NCBI RefSeq assembly: GCF_003344965.1
Contig: NZ_CP031194.1
Coordinates: forward strand, 1,860,001-1,924,000
Length of the DNA stretch: 64,000 nt
Reading direction: 5' to 3'
DNA from: Streptomyces paludis
Lineage (GTDB): Bacteria; Actinomycetota; Actinomycetes; Streptomycetales; Streptomycetaceae
How positions within the stretch are numbered: position 1 is the stretch's first letter; each line of letters starts with the position of its first letter. The notes below the pieces were generated by a model. That model was not told the origin of the DNA and searched no databases. It saw only the letters and a list, made by a program, of their open reading frames with translations. The position numbers were made by a program, and so were the translations under genes. Of the stretch, positions 35,913 to 43,467 are shown piece after piece.

Positions 35913-36896
35913 CTACGCCGCTCCGTCGCCCGCCGTCAGGTTGGCGGGGCCCGTGGGGTACGCGGCCTCGGGGTACGCGGCCTCCGCGACGGTGGTGGCT
36001 GTGCGGACGAAGGCGGCGATGGCCGGTGACCGGGACTCTCTCGGCCAGGCGAGGGCGAGGGTGAGCGGGGGGAGGTCGTCGACGGGGCGGTAGACGATGC
36101 CGGGGCGGGGGTGGCGGCGGGCTACGGACGCGGGCGGGAACCAGATGACGCTCCCCAGCTCGATGAGGCTGAAGATCTGCGCCAGGTCCATGATCCTCGG
36201 CCGGGCCGCGGCCAGCGGGGGCCCCGCATCGTCCGCCGGCTTCCGCTGCTGAGGGTCCCCAGCGCCGCCGACGCCGGTAAGGGGGTGGCCCTCCCGGTCG
36301 GCGGGCTTTCCGTCGGGCAGTGTCCGGCCGGCCAGGTCGGCCAGGCGCAGGCCCGGCCGGGCGGCCAGCGGATCGGTCGTCGCCAGGGCGACGAGCCGGG
36401 GCTCGGTCAGCAGCGGCTCGGCGTCCAGGCCCAGGGTGTCGAAGGGTACGGGCAGCAGCGCGATGTCCGCCCGGCCGCCGCGCAGTGCGGGCAGTTGCTC
36501 GCCCTTCCCGACCAGCATCAACTCGACCGGCAGCGCGGCCGTTTCGTGCCGGTACGCGGCGAGGATCCGCGGCAGGAGCCCGCCGTCGTAGTCCGCCTTC
36601 ATCGCCAGCCGCAGTCCCGGATCGGGCCGGCCCGCGTGCTGGGCGCGCCGGACGGCCGCCGCGACGGTGTCGAGCACGGTACGGGCGTCACGGAGCAGGA
36701 CCTCCCCGGCCGCTGTGAGCCTGACCTGACGGGTCGTCCGCTCCAACAGCGTGACGCCCAGCTGCCGTTCGAGGTCCCGGATGGCCCGCGACAGCGGTGG
36801 CTGCGCCATGTCCAGCCGCCGGGCCGCCCGCCCGAAGTGCAACTCCTCGGCGACGGTCACGAAATACCGGAGCTGTCGGACGTGCAGATCACTCAT
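35913..36896 (-). CDS. LysR-family transcriptional regulator
   Basis: A 327-residue LysR regulator. The N-terminal helix-turn-helix reads VAEELHFGRAARRLDMAQPPLSRAI, followed by the linker helix and a two-lobed effector domain (LRLAMKADYDGGLLPRILAAY ... LVALATTDPLAARPGLRLAD). A loop near residues 195-225 (DGKPADREGHPLTGVGGAGD) is longer than usual. It is divergent from the exported hydrolase gene at 37046, the usual arrangement for a LysR activator and its target. Effector unknown. Confidence 0.92.
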   Translation of the reverse strand: MSDLHVRQLRYFVTVAEELHFGRAARRLDMAQPPLSRAIRDLERQLGVTLLERTTRQVRLTAAGEVLLRDARTVLDTVAAAVRRAQHAGRPDPGLRLAMKADYDGGLLPRILAAYRHETAALPVELMLVGKGEQLPALRGGRADIALLPVPFDTLGLDAEPLLTEPRLVALATTDPLAARPGLRLADLAGRTLPDGKPADREGHPLTGVGGAGDPQQRKPADDAGPPLAAARPRIMDLAQIFSLIELGSVIWFPPASVARRHPRPGIVYRPVDDLPPLTLALAWPRESRSPAIAAFVRTATTVAEAAYPEAAYPTGPANLTAGDGAA

Positions 36897-37045
36897 ACCT
36901 TCACGGTATCAATCACGCGCGGATCGGTCCTTCAGGTCCACCCGGGTGCCGGGTTGACTGAGGTGCACCCCCCACCGGCCGGTCGGCCCCTTGATCCGAG
37001 CCCCGCTCCAGGTCGGCGTCGTAACAACACAAGGAGAATGCAGCT

Positions 37046-38116
37046 ATGGGCGACCGTCCGAACAGGCGGCAGATGCTGGGTACCTCCATGGGCGCGGCGA
37101 CCGCCCTCGGCCTCGCCGCGACGGGGGCGCTCACCGGCGCCCGGCCGGCCGCGGCGGCGGTGAGCGACCCCGGCGCGGGCGCGGCCAACTCCCCCGCGAG
37201 CGCCGCCGATTCCGAGGCGCTGCTCACGCAGTTCGCCGACGCGTTCAGCTTTACGCAGCGGTCCCCGATCCTCCACACGCCGGACGAGCACGGTCTCGAC
37301 TACGAGGACATCACCTTCCCCGCCCGGGACGGAGTGCCGCTGGAAGGCTGGTTCATCCCCGCGCGCGGATCCGACAAGGTGATCATCGCCAACCACCCCA
37401 TGGGGTTCAGCCGGTCGGGGCTGCCCTCCCATCTGGAGCCCTGGCGCTCACTGTGGGCGCCGAGCGGCAACGGGTTCGAGGTCGACCTCACCCCGGACCT
37501 CAAGATCCTCCACGACGCGGGCTACAACGTACTCACCTACGACCTGCGGAACCTGGGCCACAGCGGCGCCGCCAACGGAGGACTCGCGTCCAGCGGCATC
37601 TACGAGGCCAGGGACGTCGTCGGGTCGCTGGACTACGTACGCGGCCGTCGCGACACACGCCGTATGAAGATCGGGCTGTTCAGCCGGTGCCTGGGGTGCA
37701 GCTCCACATTCGCCGCGATGGCGCAGTTCCCCGAGGCGTTCGCCGGGGTGCGCTGTCTGGTCGGCCCTCAGCCCGTGACCGCGAAGACCATCCTCCAGCG
37801 GCGGCTGGCCATGATCGGTCTCCCCGACGAGATCGACCGGCTCGAACAGCTCATCATCATGCGTACGAGCATCGGCTTCGCGCGGCGGAGCCCGATCGAC
37901 TGGGCGAAGAGCGTCAGCGTGCCGACGTTCCTCTACCAGGTGCGTGGCGATGTGCTCACCCTGCCGAGCGACGTGCAGACGATGTTCGACAACATCCCCG
38001 TCGCGCGGAAGAAGCTCCAGTGGATCGAGGGCACCACGGCACGCTGGGACGGCTACTTGGAGTTCCAGCGCCGCCCGGAGCCGATGCTCGAATGGTTCGC
38101 GGCGCACTTCGCCTGA
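37046..38116 (+). CDS. Tat-exported alpha/beta hydrolase with Cys nucleophile
   Basis: A 356-residue alpha/beta-hydrolase of the dienelactone-hydrolase/dipeptidyl-peptidase-like superfamily. The N-terminus has a twin-arginine motif (NRRQMLGTS), a hydrophobic stretch and an Ala-rich cleavage region near residue 38, so it is probably secreted folded. The nucleophile elbow reads GLFSRCLGCSS with Cys215 where most hydrolases have Ser, as in dienelactone hydrolases. The oxyanion region is IIANHPMGFSRSGL. A plausible catalytic acid lies in VRGDVLTLPSD; the catalytic histidine is not obvious near the C-terminus. AAGGAGAA precedes the ATG. It is divergent from a LysR regulator. Substrate unknown. Confidence 0.8.
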   Translation: MGDRPNRRQMLGTSMGAATALGLAATGALTGARPAAAAVSDPGAGAANSPASAADSEALLTQFADAFSFTQRSPILHTPDEHGLDYEDITFPARDGVPLEGWFIPARGSDKVIIANHPMGFSRSGLPSHLEPWRSLWAPSGNGFEVDLTPDLKILHDAGYNVLTYDLRNLGHSGAANGGLASSGIYEARDVVGSLDYVRGRRDTRRMKIGLFSRCLGCSSTFAAMAQFPEAFAGVRCLVGPQPVTAKTILQRRLAMIGLPDEIDRLEQLIIMRTSIGFARRSPIDWAKSVSVPTFLYQVRGDVLTLPSDVQTMFDNIPVARKKLQWIEGTTARWDGYLEFQRRPEPMLEWFAAHFA

Positions 38117-38220
38117 GACCGCGCCCTGGCCTTCCACGGCTTGGCCTTCTCTCCGTCCCGCCGCCCAACTCGCGCGGCCGGATGCCGTGTTACACAGCAG
38201 CGCCCCGACGAAGGGACAGC

Positions 38221-38510
38221 ATGAACATCGTCAACGTCAGCTCCGGCACAACGGTCCTCGCCCCGCCCGGAGTCGGCGCCTACGCCGCGTCCAAGTCGGC
38301 GGTGAACATGCTCAGCACCGTGGCGCGCAAGGAACTCGCCGCGATGGCATCGACGTCTCGCTCGTCCTGCCGTCCATCACCGCGACCGCGTTCGGCGGCG
38401 GGATCTTCCGTGACAGCGGCAATGTGCCGGCCGGTCTGGTCGCGCACAGCCCCGAGCAGCCGGAGTCCCGGCGGCCCCCGGAGCGTGACCGCCCCCCACC
38501 CTCGCAGTGA
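38221..38510 (+). pseudogene. Broken short-chain dehydrogenase (SDR) remnant
   Basis: The first frame gives MNIVNVSSGTTVLAPPGVG and then the SDR active-site YAASKSAVNMLSTVARKELA. At about 38341 the homology jumps frame and continues GIDVSLVLPSITATAFGGG followed by GLVAHSPEQPE. The Rossmann nucleotide-binding half that should precede it is absent, and the C-terminus ends early at 38510. A one-base deletion (or two-base insertion) plus loss of both ends makes this a decayed gene. It lies just past the Tat hydrolase and marks the start of about 0.9 kb of gene-poor DNA. Confidence 0.75.
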
Positions 38511-38728
38511 CGAACGTCACAATCGAGCCCACGTCGACTGAAGGTAATAGTCCGTTCCGCCGAATGCTCGCGATTTCCCCAATGACGCACACATAAAGGG
38601 AAAGATTCCGCGACTCTCGGTCACCGGGAGATCGAATGGAGCGGACACGGCCCAGCATTTGGCTTCCCGCCGAGGTGTCGCGATAGGTACGTTCCTGGAG
38701 TGCCAGCGGGGGCGGCCGGTTCAACAGA

Positions 38729-38774
38729 GCATGGGTTACCGCATGGGTTACTGCATGGGTTACCGCATGGGTTC
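38729..38774. repeat. 12-bp tandem repeat, nearly four copies
   Basis: The unit GCATGGGTTACC is repeated at 38729, 38741, 38753 and 38765, the second copy with one change and the last incomplete. In one minus-strand frame it would read as NPCG/NPCS repeats, but no gene context supports coding. Likely a slippage-prone minisatellite. Confidence 0.85.
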
Positions 38775-39016
38775 AAGATCCTCCCCGCGGCGTGGATAAT
38801 TCGCACATTTACGGGGGCGACATGATCCATCCGGTACGACGATTTTGCAAGCCAGGCGCCAAGGCGCGGGGCACGTTTCGCGCGGCGGGCCCCCTCTCGG
38901 AGCCGCCCAGGCATTTCGTCCGCCAAGGGGCCGACGTCCCCCTTGGGGAATACAAGGAATTGCGTTACGGATCCGCCCGGCCGCGTACGGCGTGCGCCCG
39001 GATGCGCCTTGCGAAC

Positions 39017-39054
39017 ATGGCCATGGTGATCTCCACGGAGATCGCCATGGCCAT
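39017..39054. terminator. 17-bp stem-loop of unknown role
   Basis: Arms 39017-39033 and 39038-39054 pair over 17 bp with one G-T pair around the loop CACG; the palindromic core is ATGGCCATGG. It lies about 400 bp upstream of the SARP gene. It may be a terminator, an attenuator of SARP expression or part of a small RNA. Confidence 0.45.
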
Positions 39055-39155
39055 CTTCAGGAACCCCGCCGAGCGCCGGAAGACAGCGGCCCGTCGATGT
39101 CTTCCCGCCGACACTCCGTACTGACGCCGACCCACGACGCCACGTTCATCGGAGA

Positions 39156-39326
39156 ATGCCCCGCGTGACCTGCGGCTCCGCCGCTCGGGCAGCGCTCTGC
39201 GCTTCTGCGCTCCCGCGGTGTACTCCGGTTGGTACCGCCGTGGCCGCCGTAGCTGTCGACGTCCGCAGCGCTCTCTCGGCCGGTCTCCCGGCCGCCTCCG
39301 CCGCGCACGCGACCGCTCCTGGCTGA
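39156..39326 (+). CDS. Possible 56-residue peptide
   Basis: An ATG preceded closely by GGAG opens a frame of 56 codons rich in Ala, Val and Ser, with three cysteines in the first half (MPRVTCGSAARAALCASALP). The amino acids are weakly hydrophobic, like a signal-peptide-like segment. No homology is recognised and the spacing of the binding site is too short, so it may be spurious. Confidence 0.2.
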   Translation: MPRVTCGSAARAALCASALPRCTPVGTAVAAVAVDVRSALSAGLPAASAAHATAPG

Positions 39327-39454
39327 AGCCTGCCCCTGATCGCCGGTCCTGACACGGCTCGTACCCAACCACACATGCCCCCGAAGCCGCCCGCGAAACC
39401 AACCCCCCGGCCAACGTCCCCGGTCGTCAACTCCCACTCCTGGAAGGATGAGTC

Positions 39455-41440
39455 ATGTCGGAACCGAGTCAACAAGGCTTCGCCGTCAATCTGCTTGGCC
39501 CCCTCCGCCTGCGAATGGGCCACCGCGAACTCACCGTGGGGCCGCCCAAACAGCAGGCCGTCCTGGCCCTGCTCGCCGGCCACCGGGGCGCCGTCGTCAG
39601 CCGCGCGCAGATCGTGGACGCGCTCTGGGGCACCGAAGCCCCCTCCTCGTCCGCCAACGCCGTACACACCTACGTCGCCGGACTGCGCCGTACCCTCGAA
39701 CCCGACCGCGGCAGCCGGGACTCCGGCGCCTTCCTCGTCTCCCGGCCCGGCGGCTACGAACTCCGGCTGCCCGCCGAGGCCGTGGACTCCGCGGTGTTCG
39801 TGGACCGCTACCAAGGAGCCAGGAAGCTGGCCGCGGCCGGCGAGGCCACGGCCCTCGACCGCTTCGAGTCGGCGCTCGCGCTCTGGCGCGGTGAGGCCCT
39901 CGCGGGGATCCCCGGGCCGTACGCGGCGCTGGAGCGCACCCGGCTGCGCGAGCTGCGCTACGCCGCCACCGAGGGCTGGCTCGCCGGACTGATCGACGCC
40001 GGCCGGTACGAGGCCGCGATCGTCGCGTCCGCCGACGCCATCGCCCAGGAGCCGCTGCGCGAGCCACTGCGCCGCCTCAGCATGGTGGCGCTCTACCGGA
40101 GCGGCCGGGCCGCCCACGCGATCCGGGCGTACGACGAGACCAGGGCGCTGCTGCGGGAGGAGCTGGGGATAGACCCCGGCCCCGAGTTACGCGAGCTGCA
40201 CCGACGCATGCTGGCCGGTGACCTGGCGGATGACCTGGCCCCCGGCCCCCGGCCGCCCCGCCAGTCCCCGGGACCCACCCCCGGCCCAACCCCGGCCTCA
40301 CCGGCCCCCGTTCGGAGGTCCACGCCCGTACGCTGGTCGCCTCCCCATCAATTGCCCCCGGCGGCACGTGTTTTCGTGGGCCGGGACACGGAACTCCGTC
40401 ATGCGCGAGGCGCGTTGATGGCGGACCCCGCCCGACCCGAAGGCCCGGCGCCGTTCCTGGTGATCGACGGTCCCGCCGGGGTCGGCAAGACCGCCTTCGC
40501 CCTTCAACTGGCTTACACCTGCGCGGAGTTCTACCCCGAGGGGCGGCTCCACGTCGACCTCCGCGGCACCCACCCCGCCGGGCCCCGCTCACCGGGCGAC
40601 GCCCTCGCCTGCCTTCTGACCGGCCTCGGTATCGCCGCCGACCGGCTGCCGCGGGACGTCGAGGGCCGCAGCGCGCTCTACCGGGGTCTGATGCACGGCC
40701 GCCGTACGCTCCTGCTGCTCGACGACGCGCGCGACGCCGAGCAACTGCGGCCCCTCCTGCCGCCGGGGCCCTCCGCCGTGCTGGTCACCAGCCGCTGGCT
40801 ACAGCGCGGGCTCCTGGCCCGGGAGGGTGCCCAGCGGATCGGGCTGAGCCCGCTGGACCGGCGGGCCGCGGTCGGCCTCTTCACCGGTCTGCTCGGCCCG
40901 GAGCGGTGTGCCGGCCAGAGCACGGAGATCGCCCTGCTCGCCGACTTCTGCGGGCGGCTGCCGCTGGCGATCCGTATCGCCGCCGGGACGCTGGTCGCCA
41001 ACCCCTATCTGAGCCCGCGCGACCTGGCCCGGCGCTACGCGGACCCGCGGACGCGGCTCGACCACCTGAGCGTGGACGGGGACGCCGCGACCAGCGTCCG
41101 GGCCGCCCTCGACGCGAGCCACCGCACACTGCCGCCGGACGCCGCGCGTCTGCTGTGTGCCCTGGGCCGCTCGGGCACCACCACCACCGGCCCCTCCGCC
41201 GCCGCCGTACACACCGGCGGTGACACGGCCGCCGCCTGCCGCCAGCTGGACGTGCTCGCTGACACCGGGCTGCTGGAGCGCACCGGCCCCGACGCGTACC
41301 GGCTGGCGGAACTGGTCCGTATCTACGCGGCGGAACGCGCCGACGAGGCCGACCGGGCGGCCATGACCCTGCTGTCCCTGCCACTGCGCGGCGAGATCGG
41401 CCCCGGCCGCGGCCGGCCGGAAGCCCTGGCCGCCCGCTGA
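39455..41440 (+). CDS. SARP-family pathway activator with NB-ARC module
   Basis: A 661-residue Streptomyces antibiotic regulatory protein. It has an OmpR-type winged helix (about 10-100, KQQAVLALLAGHRGAVVSRA and ANAVHTYVAGLRRTLEP), a bacterial transcriptional activation domain (about 110-255, ending IDPGPELRELHRRMLAG) and a Pro-rich linker. An NB-ARC type ATPase follows with P-loop GPAGVGKTAFALQL near residue 340, TLLLLDDAR and VLVTSRW. It stops soon after the ATPase, without the TPR tail of AfsR. Such proteins activate biosynthetic operons by binding 7-bp direct repeats on an 11-bp pitch. Exactly such repeats precede the next gene at 41510-41527, so this protein is the likely activator of the following four-gene operon. 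GGAAGG precedes the ATG. Confidence 0.93.
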   Translation: MSEPSQQGFAVNLLGPLRLRMGHRELTVGPPKQQAVLALLAGHRGAVVSRAQIVDALWGTEAPSSSANAVHTYVAGLRRTLEPDRGSRDSGAFLVSRPGGYELRLPAEAVDSAVFVDRYQGARKLAAAGEATALDRFESALALWRGEALAGIPGPYAALERTRLRELRYAATEGWLAGLIDAGRYEAAIVASADAIAQEPLREPLRRLSMVALYRSGRAAHAIRAYDETRALLREELGIDPGPELRELHRRMLAGDLADDLAPGPRPPRQSPGPTPGPTPASPAPVRRSTPVRWSPPHQLPPAARVFVGRDTELRHARGALMADPARPEGPAPFLVIDGPAGVGKTAFALQLAYTCAEFYPEGRLHVDLRGTHPAGPRSPGDALACLLTGLGIAADRLPRDVEGRSALYRGLMHGRRTLLLLDDARDAEQLRPLLPPGPSAVLVTSRWLQRGLLAREGAQRIGLSPLDRRAAVGLFTGLLGPERCAGQSTEIALLADFCGRLPLAIRIAAGTLVANPYLSPRDLARRYADPRTRLDHLSVDGDAATSVRAALDASHRTLPPDAARLLCALGRSGTTTTGPSAAAVHTGGDTAAACRQLDVLADTGLLERTGPDAYRLAELVRIYAAERADEADRAAMTLLSLPLRGEIGPGRGRPEALAAR

Positions 41441-41509
41441 CACCACGCTGACACCGCGCCCTTCCACACTGTGCTCGAACGAGTCCACGGGAAGGTGCCC
41501 CGGACACGC

Positions 41510-41541
41510 TTCAGAGCTTCTTCAGAGGTCTCGCGCACAAT
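41510..41541 (+). promoter_or_regulatory. SARP box and promoter of the diiron-oxygenase operon
   Basis: TTCAGAG occurs at 41510-41516 and again at 41521-41527, a 4-bp gap giving the 11-bp pitch of SARP sites. Eight bases after the second copy lies a -10-like CACAAT (41536-41541). Heptamer repeats ending 8 bp upstream of the -10 is the known geometry of SARP-activated promoters, where the repeats take the place of a -35 box. Predicted start near 41548, giving a leader of about 67 bases. Confidence 0.75.
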
Positions 41542-41614
41542 CCCGTCACGCACCCAACTTCAGGCCAACTGCCGTGGGCACATGCCCAAAGCGGTGGAGC
41601 GACGGAGGAGCATG

Positions 41615-43027
41615 ATGTCCACCAGCACCAGTCCGGAGAGCGCCTACAGAAGCCCAACAGCCCCCGGAAGCAAGACCGCGACCGCCCCCGGGAGCCCAAC
41701 TGCCCCCGGGAGCCTGCCTGACGACCGCGTTCGCTTCAGCCGCTTCTCCCAATTCCGCCCGACCAGCGCGCCGTTCATCAAGGACAACCCGTACCACCGC
41801 CCCTTGGACCCCGAGCGCGTCGCGGCGCTCGACTGGAGCCGGCCGATCACGGAGGAGACCTTCACCTCCGACCGCAGCCTGCTCGCCAACCGCCTGCTGA
41901 TGAATGTGTACGAGAGCGATGCCCTTTTCCTGCCGGCCGCCGGACTGCGCAAGTTCGAGGCCGACTTCCACGCCTTCTACCACTCCGACAGCCGACGGGC
42001 GGGCGACCTCATCCGCCCCGAGACGGAGCGCTTCGCCTTCGGCTTCCTCGATGACACCGTCAGTGTGTCCGGGCAGTGGGACGAGGAAACCCTCCGCGCC
42101 CATCTGCGGCACGCCGTCGACCGCGCCAACAGCCCGGCCGTCCGGCCCGCCTTCGAGGCGATCCGCGCCGCGAAGAACCCCAAGGTCGCCGCCGGCAGCC
42201 AGATCGTGCAGATGGCGCTCGACGGGCTGACCGAGGCCACCGCGATGTCGCAGAACCTCGGCGGCGCCTTCGGCCCGGAGCAGAGCGAACTCTTCAAGAT
42301 CTTCGTCGACGAGTTCGGCTACGGCGTCTTCCCCGCCAAACACAGCACCCTCTTCATGGACCTGTGCTCCAGCGTCGGCATGGCGACCACCTCGCACCAC
42401 TACTGGTTCTTCTATCTGCCCAGCTCGATCGCCATCAACAACTACTTCTACTGGGCCACCCGCAACCGCACCGGTTTCTTCCGGTACATCGGTGCGATGG
42501 CCTTCCTGGAGGCCACTTTCGCGGCCTGGTTCGGCGACCTCACCAAGGTCTTCCGGGACGTGTACGGCGATACGGTCGACACGCGCTACTGCGACGAGCA
42601 CGCCCATATCGACCAGCACCACGGCCGTATGGCCATCGACGACCTGCTCATCCCGCTCGCCCGCAAACACGGGCCCGTCGCCGTCAAGGGGCTGCTTCAG
42701 GGCGTCGAGGAGATCCAGTACCTCGACCGGCTCGCGGGCGCCGACCTGCTCCGCCAGATCACCTGGGACCCGGCGCTCTCCGGGACCCCCGAGGACGCCC
42801 CGGCCGGCGCGGTCGGTGAACTCGACGCCAACAGCGCCTTCGACACCCAGGTCGCCGCCGTCGACACCCGGCTGCGCGTACTGAGCGGCGAGGCGCTCCT
42901 CTACCACTCCGCCACCGACGACCCACTGCGGGTGCCGCAGGGCAGCAGTGTGCTCGTACCGGCAGGGCGTCTGTACGGTGTACGGGCGGAGAGCCGCGCC
43001 GAGATCGCCACCGGACCCGAGGCATGA
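41615..43027 (+). CDS. SznF-like diiron N-oxygenase (haem-oxygenase fold) with degenerate cupin
   Basis: A 470-residue protein with the three-part plan of SznF, the N-nitrosourea-forming enzyme of streptozotocin: an N-terminal helical domain, a central haem-oxygenase-like diiron oxygenase (HDO) domain and a short C-terminal cupin-like domain. Candidate iron ligands are Glu207, Glu233, His243, His329, Asp333 and His336 (last three in EHAHIDQHHGR). Their spacing equals that of the SznF ligands as I remember them, each shifted by 18 residues. The C-terminal domain keeps the cupin turn GSSVLVPAGRLYG but has Tyr where motif 2 has its metal His, and motif 1 lacks HxH. I infer N-hydroxylation of an arginine-type substrate without the cupin-dependent rearrangement. 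GGAGGAG decides the ATG at 41615. First gene of the operon. Confidence 0.85.
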   Translation: MSTSTSPESAYRSPTAPGSKTATAPGSPTAPGSLPDDRVRFSRFSQFRPTSAPFIKDNPYHRPLDPERVAALDWSRPITEETFTSDRSLLANRLLMNVYESDALFLPAAGLRKFEADFHAFYHSDSRRAGDLIRPETERFAFGFLDDTVSVSGQWDEETLRAHLRHAVDRANSPAVRPAFEAIRAAKNPKVAAGSQIVQMALDGLTEATAMSQNLGGAFGPEQSELFKIFVDEFGYGVFPAKHSTLFMDLCSSVGMATTSHHYWFFYLPSSIAINNYFYWATRNRTGFFRYIGAMAFLEATFAAWFGDLTKVFRDVYGDTVDTRYCDEHAHIDQHHGRMAIDDLLIPLARKHGPVAVKGLLQGVEEIQYLDRLAGADLLRQITWDPALSGTPEDAPAGAVGELDANSAFDTQVAAVDTRLRVLSGEALLYHSATDDPLRVPQGSSVLVPAGRLYGVRAESRAEIATGPEA

Positions 43028-43467
43028 GGCCCGCCGAAGGCGCCACGGCCCCGGCGGCACCCGCGGCCCCGGCAACGCACACAACACAAGCAGCCTCCAC
43101 AACACGAGCGGCCCCCGCGGCCCGTACATCCACCACTCCGCCCCGTATCCGCGTCGAGTTCGACCGCTCCCGGCACAACGCGCTCATCGCCGGTGACGAC
43201 ATCTACTTCGCCATGGACCGCGGCAGGGCCGTCCATGTCCTCAGCAGCGCCTGCCCGCACCGGGGCGGCCCGCTGCACCTCGGTGACATCGAGGGGGAAC
43301 GGCTGCGCTGCCCCTGGCACGGCAGCCTCTTCCCGGTCGGCCGGCTCTGCGACCGGTCCCACCCCGCCGTCCGCGTCGGGAGCACCGTCACGGTGTACCT
43401 CCCCGCGAGCGAGCACCCGCCCGTCCCCGTCCACACCATGGTGCGAGCAGGAGTGAGTGCGGCATGA
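43024..43467 (+). CDS. Rieske [2Fe-2S] protein
   Basis: A 147-residue protein: an Ala/Thr/Pro-rich N-terminus of about 40 residues, then a ferredoxin-type Rieske domain. Cluster ligands are Cys77 and His79 (ACPHRGGPLHLG) and Cys96 and His99 (LRCPWHGSLF). It has no oxygenase domain and no signal peptide, so it is a soluble electron-transfer protein. It starts in an ATGA overlap with the diiron oxygenase gene and ends in another with the methyltransferase gene, so it is expressed in step with both. The simplest role is to feed electrons to the diiron centre; a catalytic role is not expected. No matching reductase is in the window. Confidence 0.9.
   Translation: MRPAEGATAPAAPAAPATHTTQAASTTRAAPAARTSTTPPRIRVEFDRSRHNALIAGDDIYFAMDRGRAVHVLSSACPHRGGPLHLGDIEGERLRCPWHGSLFPVGRLCDRSHPAVRVGSTVTVYLPASEHPPVPVHTMVRAGVSAA

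Larger units (their letters stand above)
38511..39454. other. Gene-poor region with repeats and hairpin
   Basis: In this 944-bp stretch I find no gene with convincing codon use. It holds a 12-bp tandem repeat (38729-38774), a strong hairpin (39017-39054), a possible 56-residue reading frame (39156-39326) and must contain the promoter of the SARP gene at 39455, whose exact position I cannot assign. GC content is lower than in flanking genes around 38510-38640. Confidence 0.6.

Noticed and set aside
38729..38774. Short repeats considered as a CRISPR array
   Set aside because: Units are 12 bp in direct tandem without spacers and no cas genes are present.
38621..38926. Minus-strand frame with NPCG/NPCS repeats, considered as a Cys-rich peptide precursor
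   Set aside because: The repeats come from a 12-bp minisatellite; no leader, no modifying-enzyme gene and no start signal support a peptide product.
38792..39124. Plus-strand 110-codon frame in the gene-poor region
   Set aside because: No codon bias, no ribosome binding site, and it runs through the hairpin at 39017-39054.
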